Shown in pieces: positions 34,278 through 42,309 of a stretch of DNA of 64,000 nucleotides (the stretch's first letter is position 1; every line of letters begins with the position of its first letter). The notes under the pieces are model-generated. The model ran no database searches, was not told the origin of the DNA, and saw only the letters and a list, made by a program, of their open reading frames with translations. The position numbers and the translations under genes were made by a program. Source of the DNA: Pseudomonas monsensis (lineage in GTDB: Bacteria > Pseudomonadota > Gammaproteobacteria > Pseudomonadales > Pseudomonadaceae); the NCBI RefSeq assembly GCF_014268495.2, contig NZ_CP077087.1, positions 4,478,501 through 4,542,500 on the forward strand. Direction: 5' to 3'.

Positions 34278-36908
34278 TTACTCAGCCTTGGCTTTCGTGC
34301 GCTTGTCTTCAACGGTCCACTTGCCACCGTCGTAGAACGCTTTCCAGCCGGTAGGCTTGCCGTCGACTTCGGTCTGCACGTATTGCTCCTTGGTCTTGCG
34401 GCTGTAGCGGATCACCGCCGGCAGGCCGTCAGGGTCCTTCTGTGGCGCTTCACACAGGAAGTGGTACTTCGGATCGATTTCGTCCTTGTGCGGCAGAATT
34501 TCAATCACCAGCGGAGCACGGGTCTCACGGTTTTTCGGGAACTGACTGGCCGCGAGGAACAGACCGGAAGCACCGTCGCGCAGGATGTAGGTGTCGTTGA
34601 CCTTTTCGCATTTCAGCTCAGGCATCTTCACCGGATCCATCTTCGGCGGCGCCGCATCACCGCTCTTGAGCAGTTTGCGGGTGTTCTTGCAGGTCGGGTT
34701 GGTGCAACCGAAGAACTTGCCGAAACGGCCGGTCTTGAGTTGCATCTCGCTGCCACACTTGTCGCATTCCAGGCTTGGACCTTCGTAGCCCTTGATGCGG
34801 TAGTTACCCTCTTCGATCTCGTAGCCCGCGCAATCCGGGTTGTTACCGCAGATGTGCAGTTTGCGTTTCTCGTCGAGCAGATAGGCATCCATCGCCGTGC
34901 TGCAGATCGGGCAGCGATGCTTGCCACGCAGCACCAGCGATTCCGACTCACCTTCGTCGTCCGCAGCAATTTCGTCGCCCGGCACCAGGTTGACGGTGGC
35001 CTTGCAGCGCTCCTTCGGCGGCAGGCTGTAGCCTGAGCAACCGAGGAACACACCGGTCGAGGCGGTACGGATCTGCATCGGACGGCCGCACGTGGTGCAC
35101 GGAATGTCGGTCATGACCGGCTGATTGGCACGCATGCCATTGTCCGGATTCTCGGCTACCTCGAGCTTCTTCTTGAAATCGCCATAGAACTCGTCCAACA
35201 CGTTTTTCCAGTCACGCTCGCCCTGGGCCACGTCATCGAGGTTCTCTTCCATGCCGGCAGTGAAGCCGTAGTCCATGAGGTTGGAAAAGCTCTCGGACAG
35301 ACGCTCAGTGACGATGTCGCCCATCTTTTCCGAATAGAAACGACGGTTGTGCAGGGTCACATAGCCGCGGTCCTGAATGGTCGAAATGATCGCTGCGTAG
35401 GTCGAAGGACGACCGATGCCGCGTTTTTCCATTTCCTTGACCAGACTGGCTTCGGAGTAACGCGCCGGCGGCTTGGTGAAGTGCTGGGACGGATCGAGCT
35501 TGATCAGCTTCATCACGTCGCCTTGCGCCATGTCCGGCAGAACATCGTCATCGCCAGGCTTGGCGATCTGCGGCAGAACGCGGGTGTAACCGTCGAACTT
35601 GAGGATGCGGCCCTTGGCACGCAGCTCGAAGTCACCCGCCGCCACACTGACGGTGGTCGACAGGTATTGCGCCGGCAGCATCTGGCAAGCGAGGAACTGG
35701 CGCCAGATCAGCTCATACAGACGCTCAGCATCACGCTCCATACCAGCCAGCTTGCTCGGCGTGGTGTTGGCGTCGGACGGACGAATCGCTTCGTGAGCCT
35801 CTTGTGCGCCTTCCTTGCTGCTGTAGACGTTCGGCGTTTCCGGCAGGTACTTCTTGCCGAACTCATCTTCGATGTAAGTGCGCGCCATCGCCACGGCATC
35901 GGCCGACAGGTTGGTCGAGTCGGTACGCATATAAGTGATGTAGCCAGCTTCGTACAGACGCTGGGCCATCATCATGGTTTTCTTCACGCCAAAGCCCAGG
36001 CGGTTGCTTGCGGCCTGTTGCAGGGTGGACGTGATGAACGGTGCCGACGGCTTGCTGCTGGTCGGTTTGTCTTCGCGCTTGACGATGCTGTAGCTGGAGG
36101 ACTTGAGTTTCTCCAGTGCAGCCGTGGCCTGTGCTTCATTCAGCGGCTTGAAGGCTTCACCCTTTTCACGCGCCACTTCGAAACGCACGGTCGAGCCCTT
36201 GGCAGTGCCAAGGTCGGCGTGCACTTCCCAGTATTCTTCCGGGTTGAACGCACGGATTTCGCGCTCGCGCTCGACCACCAGCTTCACGGCAACCGATTGC
36301 ACGCGACCGGCGGACAGGCCACGGGCAATCTTGGCCCACAGCAGCGGCGAGACCATGTAGCCCACGACGCGGTCGAGGAAACGACGCGCCTGCTGGGCAT
36401 TCACACGGTCGATGTCCAGCTCGCCGGGCTCGGAGAAGGCCTCCTGAATCGCCTTCTTGGTGATTTCGTTGAACACCACGCGCTTGTAGCGGCTGTCGTC
36501 ACCACCGATGGCTTCGCGCAGGTGCCAGGCAATGGCTTCCCCCTCGCGATCCAAGTCGGTTGCGAGATAGATGGTGTCAGCATCCTTGGCGAGCCGGCGC
36601 AGCTCTTCGATGACCTTTTCCTTGCCCGGGAGGATCTCGTACTTGGCCTTCCAGCCATGATCGGGATCGACACCCATACGTGAGACCAACTGCTTGCGCG
36701 CCTTCTCTTTCGGCGTGAGCACCGGACCTTCGCCTGCAGCGGCCTTGCCACGCTTGGCGGCTGGCTCTTTGCTGGCGCTAGCCGAACCGCTGGTGGGCAG
36801 GTCTCGGATATGGCCGATACTCGACTTCACCACGTATTGGTTACCCAGATACTTGTTGATGGTCTTGGCCTTAGCCGGGGATTCCACAATGACCAGCGAT
36901 TTGCCCAT
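34278..36908 (-). CDS. topA: DNA topoisomerase I
   Basis: This 876-residue type IA enzyme relaxes negative supercoils. The Toprim domain opens LVIVESPAKAKTINKYLG, and the metal site is TDLDREGEAIAWHL. The catalytic Tyr lies near residue 324 in GYITYMRTDSTNLS. Three C-terminal Cys4-type zinc motifs (starting CTTCGRPM, CPICSTAM, CDKCGSEM) and a final domain ending KRTKAKAE complete it. It stands alone between the DUF6586-like gene and the DUF1653 gene. Confidence 0.96.
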   Translation of the reverse strand: MGKSLVIVESPAKAKTINKYLGNQYVVKSSIGHIRDLPTSGSASASKEPAAKRGKAAAGEGPVLTPKEKARKQLVSRMGVDPDHGWKAKYEILPGKEKVIEELRRLAKDADTIYLATDLDREGEAIAWHLREAIGGDDSRYKRVVFNEITKKAIQEAFSEPGELDIDRVNAQQARRFLDRVVGYMVSPLLWAKIARGLSAGRVQSVAVKLVVEREREIRAFNPEEYWEVHADLGTAKGSTVRFEVAREKGEAFKPLNEAQATAALEKLKSSSYSIVKREDKPTSSKPSAPFITSTLQQAASNRLGFGVKKTMMMAQRLYEAGYITYMRTDSTNLSADAVAMARTYIEDEFGKKYLPETPNVYSSKEGAQEAHEAIRPSDANTTPSKLAGMERDAERLYELIWRQFLACQMLPAQYLSTTVSVAAGDFELRAKGRILKFDGYTRVLPQIAKPGDDDVLPDMAQGDVMKLIKLDPSQHFTKPPARYSEASLVKEMEKRGIGRPSTYAAIISTIQDRGYVTLHNRRFYSEKMGDIVTERLSESFSNLMDYGFTAGMEENLDDVAQGERDWKNVLDEFYGDFKKKLEVAENPDNGMRANQPVMTDIPCTTCGRPMQIRTASTGVFLGCSGYSLPPKERCKATVNLVPGDEIAADDEGESESLVLRGKHRCPICSTAMDAYLLDEKRKLHICGNNPDCAGYEIEEGNYRIKGYEGPSLECDKCGSEMQLKTGRFGKFFGCTNPTCKNTRKLLKSGDAAPPKMDPVKMPELKCEKVNDTYILRDGASGLFLAASQFPKNRETRAPLVIEILPHKDEIDPKYHFLCEAPQKDPDGLPAVIRYSRKTKEQYVQTEVDGKPTGWKAFYDGGKWTVEDKRTKAKAE

Positions 36909-37022
36909 GGATCAGAAAATTCCTGAATTCTAGAAGTGAAAGGCGGTTGGCGCCTGACGCGGCACCGCTATATATAGTTGATACAAGGTGAGGTCAAGCA
37001 CAGGGTTCTGTGCACACTCGCC

Positions 37023-37259
37023 TCATGCCTTGGTAAAAAGGCTCGGTTCGGCTTGCACCAAAGCAAAGCGTGGCACCTGCTCGCCGTCAACCTCGACCGA
37101 CTCGACGAACATGCTCAAAGGGCGCACCCAAAAGCCGTAATCGCCATACAGGGCTTGGTAAAAGACCACTTCTTCCTCGGTCTCGGAATGCCGCGCAACA
37201 CTGAATACGCGGTACTGCGGACCTTTGTAATGTTGGTAGAGCCCAGGTTGTATCGGCAT
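37023..37259 (-). CDS. DUF1653 family protein
   Basis: This 78-residue protein starts MPIQPGLYQHYKGPQYRVF and has the DUF1653 pattern ETEEEVVFYQALYGDYGFWVRP. The fold is small and beta-rich. Function is unknown, although the family is widespread. The ATG at 37259 is supported by GAGGG upstream; the frame is open for six more codons. It lies between fadA and topA on the same strand, behind the fadA terminator. Confidence 0.82.
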   Translation of the reverse strand: MPIQPGLYQHYKGPQYRVFSVARHSETEEEVVFYQALYGDYGFWVRPLSMFVESVEVDGEQVPRFALVQAEPSLFTKA

Positions 37260-37309
37260 GCTTCGGCCCTCACTCAAATTTTTTCAAAATAAAAACAAAA
37301 TAAATCCGC

Positions 37310-37341
37310 AAAAACAAAAACCGGGGCACTTGGCCCCGGCT
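37310..37341 (-). terminator. Terminator of fadBA
   Basis: On the minus strand GCCGGGGC-CAAGT-GCCCCGG is followed by TTTTTGTTTTTG, 15 bases after the fadA stop. Confidence 0.88.
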
Positions 37342-37357
37342 TCCATCGACGAGACGC

Positions 37358-38533
37358 TTAAACGCGTTCGAAGACGGTGGAGATGCCTTGGCCGAGACCA
37401 ATGCACATAGTGGCCACCCCGAAGGTGCCGCTATTCTGCTTCATCACGTTCAGCAAGGTGCCGGAAATACGCGCACCGGAGCAACCGAACGGGTGACCCA
37501 GGGCGATCGCGCCGCCGTGCAGGTTAACCTTCTCGTTCATCTTGTCGAGTACTTTCAGATCTTTCAGCACTGGCAGGGCCTGTGCAGCGAAAGCTTCGTT
37601 GAGCTCGAAGAAGTCGATATCGTTGATGCCAAGGCCCGCACGCTTCAGGGCTTTTTGTGTGGCCGGAACTGGACCATAGCCCATGATCGCCGGATCCACA
37701 CCCGCCACTGCCATCGAACGGATCACCGCCATCGGCTGAATGCCCAGGTCCTGCGCACGCTGCGCCGACATCACGATCATGCACGAAGCACCATCGGTGA
37801 TCTGCGACGAAGTACCCGCAGTCACGGTGCCGCCCTTTGGATTGAAGGCCGGCTTGAGGGCCGCCAGACTTTCCAGGGTGGTTTCCGGACGAATGGTTTC
37901 GTCGTAGTCGAACAGTTTCAGGAAACCGTTCTCGTCATAGCCCTGCATCGGGATGATTTCGTCTTTGAACTTGCCTTCCACAGTTGCCTTGTGGGCCAAC
38001 TGGTGGGAACGCACGCCGAAAGCGTCTTGCTGTTCGCGAGTGATGCCGTGCATTTTGCCGAGCATTTCAGCGGTCAGGCCCATCATGCCCGAGGCTTTCG
38101 CCGCGTACAGGGACATGTGCGGGTTCGGATCGACACCGTGCATCATGCTGACGTGGCCCATATGCTCGACGCCGCCAACCACGAACACGTCACCGTTGCC
38201 GGTCATGATCGCTTGCGCGGCAGTGTGCAGGGCACTCATCGACGAACCGCACAGACGGCTGACGGTCTGGCCGGCCGAGGTGTGCGGGATCTGGGTCATC
38301 AGCGACGCCATGCGCGCGATGTTCCAGCCCTGCTCCAGAGTCTGGTTCACACAGCCCCAGATCACGTCCTCGACTTCAGCAGGATCGACCTTGGCGTTGC
38401 GTTCCAGCAGCTTGCTGATCAGGTGCGCCGACATGTCTTCGGCGCGGGTGTTGCGGTGCATGCCGCCCTTGGAGCGGCCCATCGGAGTACGACCGAAGTC
38501 GACAATCACGACGTCTCTAGGATTCAAGCTCAT
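37358..38533 (-). CDS. fadA: 3-ketoacyl-CoA thiolase (beta subunit of the fatty-acid oxidation complex)
   Basis: This 391-residue thiolase has the acyl-accepting Cys in SRLCGSSMSALH, the catalytic His in GGAIALGHPFGCSGAR, and the second Cys in ATMCIGLGQG. It cleaves 3-ketoacyl-CoA to acetyl-CoA and shortened acyl-CoA. It follows fadB by 29 bases in the fadBA operon and forms an alpha2-beta2 complex with FadB. The operon is a known PsrA target in P. aeruginosa, and psrA lies nearby. Confidence 0.95.
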   Translation of the reverse strand: MSLNPRDVVIVDFGRTPMGRSKGGMHRNTRAEDMSAHLISKLLERNAKVDPAEVEDVIWGCVNQTLEQGWNIARMASLMTQIPHTSAGQTVSRLCGSSMSALHTAAQAIMTGNGDVFVVGGVEHMGHVSMMHGVDPNPHMSLYAAKASGMMGLTAEMLGKMHGITREQQDAFGVRSHQLAHKATVEGKFKDEIIPMQGYDENGFLKLFDYDETIRPETTLESLAALKPAFNPKGGTVTAGTSSQITDGASCMIVMSAQRAQDLGIQPMAVIRSMAVAGVDPAIMGYGPVPATQKALKRAGLGINDIDFFELNEAFAAQALPVLKDLKVLDKMNEKVNLHGGAIALGHPFGCSGARISGTLLNVMKQNSGTFGVATMCIGLGQGISTVFERV

Positions 38534-38562
38534 AAGTTCACTCTCACTCTAGTTGGGGGCGC

Positions 38563-40710
38563 TTAACCGAAGAAGCTCTGGCCGTTTTTGGCCATTTCGC
38601 GCAGCTTCGCGGTCGGGTGGTACAGCGCGCCCAAATCAGCGTACTGGTCAGCCAGGGCAACGAACTCGGCAACACCGATCGAATCGATGTAGCGCAGCGC
38701 ACCGCCACGGAATGGAGGGAAACCGATACCGTAGACCAGACCCATGTCGGCTTCGGCGGCGGTTTCAACGATGCCGTCTTCCAGGCAACGCACGGTTTCC
38801 AGGCACAGCGGGATCATCATCCAGTTGATGATGTCTTCGTCAGTGACTTCGCGCTGCTCGTAAACGATCGGCTTGAGCACTTCCAGCACCGATGGATCGG
38901 CAACCTTCTTCTGCTTGCCTTTCTTGTCGGCTTCGTAGGCGTAGAAGCCCTTGCCGTTTTTCTGACCCAGGCGCTTGGCTTCGTACAGCACGTCGATGGC
39001 CGAACGACGGTCATCCTTCATGCGGTCCGGGAAACCTTCAGCCATCACGTCACGACCGTGGTGACCGGTGTCGATGCCGACCACGTCCATCAGGTATGCC
39101 GGGCCCATTGGCCAGCCGAATTTTTCCATGACCTTGTCGATGCGGACGAAGTCGACACCGGCGCTGACCAGCTTGGCGAAGCCGCCGAAGTACGGGAACA
39201 GTACGCGGTTGACCAGGAAGCCCGGGCAGTCATTGACCACGATCGGGTTCTTGCCCATTTTCTTGGCGTAGGCAACGGTGGTGGCAACGGCCAGTTCGCT
39301 GGACTTCTCGCCACGGATCACTTCCACCAGCGGCATCATGTGCACCGGGTTGAAGAAGTGCATGCCGACGAAGTTTTCCGGACGCTTGAGGGCCTTGGCC
39401 AGCAGGCTGATGGAAATGGTCGAGGTGTTGGACGCGAGGATGGTGTCCTCTTTGACCTGAGCTTCAACTTCGGCCAGTACAGCTTGCTTGACCTTCGGGT
39501 TCTCGACGACCGCTTCAACCACCAGATCGACGTGACCGAAGTCGCCGTAGGACAGGGTCGGACGAATGCCGTTGAGCACTTCAGCCATTTTCGCAGCGGT
39601 CATGCGACCTTTATCAACGCGGCCAACCAGCAGTTTCGCGGCTTCGGCCAGACCCTGCTCGATACCGTGCTCGTTGATGTCCTTCATCAGGATCGGCGTG
39701 CCTTTGGAGGCCGACTGATAGGCGATACCGCCACCCATGATGCCGGCGCCGAGTACGGCAGCCTGCTTCACGTCTTTGGCGATTTCGTCGTAGGCCTTGG
39801 CCTTTTTCTTCAGTTCCTGATCGTTCAGGAACAGACCGATCAAGCTCTGCGCGGCAGAGGTCTTGGCCAGTTTGACGAAACCGGCGGCTTCGACTTCCAG
39901 CGCCTTGTCACGACCGAAGTTCGCGGCTTTCTGGATGGTCTTGATTGCTTCGACCGGCGCCGGGTAGTTCGGGCCTGCTTGACCGGCGACGAAACCTTTG
40001 GCGGTTTCGAAAGCCATCATTTGTTCGATGGCGTTCAACTTGAGTTTTTCAAGTTTCGGCTGACGCTTGGCCTTGAAGTCGAACTCGCCGGAGATGGCGC
40101 GCTTGATCAGTTCAAGGGCAGCTTCCTGCAGCTTCTCTGGAGCAACCACGGCGTCAACGGCGCTGACTTTCAGGGCGTCTTCAGGGCGGTTTTCCTTGCC
40201 GGCGGCAATCCACTCGATGGCATTGTCGACACCGATCAGACGCGGCAGACGCACAGTGCCACCGAAGCCTGGGTAGATGCCCAGTTTGACTTCCGGCAGA
40301 CCAATCTTGGCTTTGGTCGACATGACGCGATAGTCAGCCGCCAGGCACATTTCCAGACCGCCGCCCAGCGCGATGCCGTTGATGGCCGCTACGGTAGGAA
40401 CGTTGAGGTCTTCGAAATCGCTGAAGATCTTGTTGGCTTCGAGATTGCCAGCAACCAGCTCGGCATCCGGCAGCTTGAAGTTGTCGACAAATTCGGTGAT
40501 GTCGGCGCCGACGATGAACACGTCCTTGCCACTGCTGACGATCACGCCCTTGATCGAAGCATCTGCCTTGATGGTGTCTACGGCCTGACGCAGTTCGTTC
40601 AGGGTTAGACGGTTGAACTTGTTGACGGACTCACCCTTGAGGTCGAATTTCAATTCGACGATGCCACTTTCAAGAGCTTTAACCGTGATGGCTTTACCTT
40701 CGTAAATCAT
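38563..40710 (-). CDS. fadB: Multifunctional fatty-acid oxidation complex, alpha subunit
   Basis: This 715-residue fusion has an N-terminal crotonase domain (enoyl-CoA hydratase/isomerase; GIALGGGLEMCLAADYRV, PEVKLGIYPGFGG) and a C-terminal 3-hydroxyacyl-CoA dehydrogenase with NAD site VLGAGIMGGGIAYQSA and motif MHFFNPVHMMPLVEVI. It catalyses the middle steps of beta-oxidation. The ATG at 40710 was chosen because GGAGA precedes it and MIYEGKAITV is the family start. Confidence 0.95.
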   Translation of the reverse strand: MIYEGKAITVKALESGIVELKFDLKGESVNKFNRLTLNELRQAVDTIKADASIKGVIVSSGKDVFIVGADITEFVDNFKLPDAELVAGNLEANKIFSDFEDLNVPTVAAINGIALGGGLEMCLAADYRVMSTKAKIGLPEVKLGIYPGFGGTVRLPRLIGVDNAIEWIAAGKENRPEDALKVSAVDAVVAPEKLQEAALELIKRAISGEFDFKAKRQPKLEKLKLNAIEQMMAFETAKGFVAGQAGPNYPAPVEAIKTIQKAANFGRDKALEVEAAGFVKLAKTSAAQSLIGLFLNDQELKKKAKAYDEIAKDVKQAAVLGAGIMGGGIAYQSASKGTPILMKDINEHGIEQGLAEAAKLLVGRVDKGRMTAAKMAEVLNGIRPTLSYGDFGHVDLVVEAVVENPKVKQAVLAEVEAQVKEDTILASNTSTISISLLAKALKRPENFVGMHFFNPVHMMPLVEVIRGEKSSELAVATTVAYAKKMGKNPIVVNDCPGFLVNRVLFPYFGGFAKLVSAGVDFVRIDKVMEKFGWPMGPAYLMDVVGIDTGHHGRDVMAEGFPDRMKDDRRSAIDVLYEAKRLGQKNGKGFYAYEADKKGKQKKVADPSVLEVLKPIVYEQREVTDEDIINWMMIPLCLETVRCLEDGIVETAAEADMGLVYGIGFPPFRGGALRYIDSIGVAEFVALADQYADLGALYHPTAKLREMAKNGQSFFG

Positions 40711-40860
40711 CAACTGATCTCCACGATATGGAAGCTGAACAGTACACGTCGGACGCAGGCGAATGGCTCGGCAGGACGCTTTTTCGTCGATGCTAACGCC
40801 AATCCACCCGGCACACCCGCCAACGCGATAGTCGGGATTCTGTAGGAGCAGTCTGTAAGA

Positions 40861-40887
40861 CAAACGCTCAATTCATACGCCCGTTTG
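40861..40887. promoter_or_regulatory. Inverted repeat in the fadBA promoter region
   Basis: CAAACG (40861-40866) and CGTTTG (40882-40887) form a perfect 6-base inverted repeat with a 15-base spacer. The half-sites match PsrA halves, but the spacing (17 between CAAAC and GTTTG) is far larger than the N2-4 of the known PsrA box. Confidence 0.35.
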
Positions 40888-41085
40888 ATTTGGGTACGTC
40901 ACCTTCACGGAATTTCCGACAATTGTCAATCGCCCAAAATACGGGTTCAAATGCGACTTTGCGGTCATTTCCGTACCACGCAGACGTGCAACACACGCCT
41001 GCATGTGAAGCCATTCATAGAATCAATAGTTAGAAAATTCGCCCTAATTCACAACGAACCCTGTTTAAAAGGCTACGCTGGCTGG

Positions 41086-41190
41086 ACTACAGTGAGATGT
41101 GCTGATCAGAGATTGCCCGATACAGCCTCGAAAAGAATTTCCGGCCTGCCTGGCCAAACCCGCCCGACGAATCATGTCGGGCTTTTTATT
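41086..41190 (+). ncRNA. Candidate small RNA between fadB and the next gene
   Basis: A terminator-like stem (GCCCGACGAATCATGTCGGGC then TTTTTATT, 41162-41190) points along the plus strand, yet no plus-strand protein gene precedes it. About 75 bases upstream, CTACGCT (41073-41079) resembles an extended -10 element of the RpoS type. A further GGCC-TGCCT-GGCC hairpin lies at 41142-41154. Together they suggest a transcript of about 105 bases; boundaries are estimates. Confidence 0.4.
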
Positions 41191-41239
41191 GCTCGTCTGC
41201 CGGACGCTTCACACCGTTGCAGTGCGAAAATTCCGCGCA

Positions 41240-41677
41240 TCACGCCAGCGCTTTCAGAGTCGCGTCGATATCCTGCAAGACCGTGGCTTCGCCCTTCTCG
41301 CCCCAATACAAGGCGATCATCTGCTTGTCGGCCTCGACTTTGAAAACGTTGCCCGGCAACTTTTCGAAATGATTAAGCAGCGCCCGGTCTTCGCAGACTT
41401 CCTGCCACTGATTGACCCACACCCCCGGCGCTTTCTGCCAGTAAGCCCAGCATGCCGGTTGATTGCCACGGCGCGGCCGATGGTATTGCGCGCACGGATT
41501 GGGCGGCTCCTGCCCCAGCCAGTGCGGCCATTCCTGAGGCGCCAGTTGCATGGCCAGACCAATGCGGCGCGCCTCCATGCGCAGGGCCATGCGACCGCTT
41601 TGAACACGCGAAGGGCGCAACCAGGCCAGCGGACTTAATACCACCAGCAGGATTGACACCACTAACCAGACCGTCAT
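41240..41677 (-). CDS. Hypothetical membrane-anchored protein
   Basis: A 145-residue protein with one N-terminal TM (MTVWLVVSILLVVLSPLAWL) followed by a soluble domain. That domain contains the Trp-rich stretch PQEWPHWLGQ and ACWAYWQKAPGVWVNQWQEV. No enzymatic motif is visible. The ATG at 41677 was chosen over one 10 codons upstream because GAGAT precedes it and it gives a clean anchor. Function is unknown. Confidence 0.7.
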   Translation of the reverse strand: MTVWLVVSILLVVLSPLAWLRPSRVQSGRMALRMEARRIGLAMQLAPQEWPHWLGQEPPNPCAQYHRPRRGNQPACWAYWQKAPGVWVNQWQEVCEDRALLNHFEKLPGNVFKVEADKQMIALYWGEKGEATVLQDIDATLKALA

Positions 41678-41780
41678 ATCTCTATTCCCAATTCTTGGTG
41701 AGCGCATTGTGTCACTTTGGAACCAATGCGCTTGAAACCAGCCATACTTAACAATATTGAAACCTCACGAGGAGCACCTC

Positions 41781-42218
41781 ATGCCCTACTCCCATATCCT
41801 GGTCGCCGTAGATCTGACCGAAGAGTGCGACCCTGTGATTCACCGCGCCCGAGAGCTGTCGGCGAGCAACGGCGCCAAGCTGTCGCTGGTACATATCGTC
41901 GAACCAATGGCGATGGCGTTCGGCGGCGACGTGCCGATGGATCTGTCACAACTGCAACAACAGCAGTTCGATCAGGCCAAGGAGCGTCTCGAGCGCCTGA
42001 AAACCAAATACGCAGAGCTTGAGGGCGCCAATTGCCACCTGACCTATGGTCAGCCACGCCAGGAAATCCATCATTTCGCCAAGGAAAACCATTGCGACCT
42101 GATCGTCGTCGGCAGCCATGGCCGTCACGGCCTGGCGCTGTTGCTTGGCTCCACGGCCAATGACGTACTGCACGGCGCGCCTTGCGATGTACTGGCGGTG
42201 CACCTGGTCAAACGCTGA
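41781..42218 (+). CDS. Universal stress protein, UspA family
   Basis: This 145-residue single-domain Usp starts HILVAVDLTEECDPVIHRA and ends with the ATP-binding pattern VVGSHGRHGLALLLGSTAND (G-2x-G-9x-G-S/T), so it is likely to bind ATP. The ATG at 41781 has GAGGAG upstream. Such proteins help survival in stationary phase or low oxygen. A terminator follows. Confidence 0.92.
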   Translation: MPYSHILVAVDLTEECDPVIHRARELSASNGAKLSLVHIVEPMAMAFGGDVPMDLSQLQQQQFDQAKERLERLKTKYAELEGANCHLTYGQPRQEIHHFAKENHCDLIVVGSHGRHGLALLLGSTANDVLHGAPCDVLAVHLVKR

Positions 42219-42257
42219 AACACCAGGCCCGCTCCTATTGAATCTCGACCCGCATGT

Positions 42258-42296
42258 GAAAAGCCCGGCCTCACGCAAATGAGGCCGGGCTTTTTT
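42258..42296. terminator. Terminator between the Usp gene and the ABC-F gene
   Basis: AAAAGCCCGGCCTCA / TGAGGCCGGGCTTTT is a near-perfect stem with a loop of about 6 bases, able to stop both convergent genes. Confidence 0.9.
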
Positions 42297-42309
42297 GTCA
42301 CCGGATCAG

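Larger units (their letters stand above)
40711..41239. other. Intergenic region upstream of fadB
   Basis: These 529 bases lack a protein gene I can support. They contain an inverted repeat (40861-40887) that could be a fadBA operator, and a plus-strand candidate small RNA (about 41086-41190), both listed separately. The remainder shows no clear structure. Confidence 0.7.

Noticed and set aside
38617..40608. Long plus-strand frame opposite fadB
   Set aside because: Antisense mirror of fadB with no domain and no ribosome site.
41079..41095. LexA-like CTG...CAG site at the candidate small RNA
   Set aside because: The spacing is nine bases rather than ten and the centre is not AT-rich, so it does not fit an SOS box.
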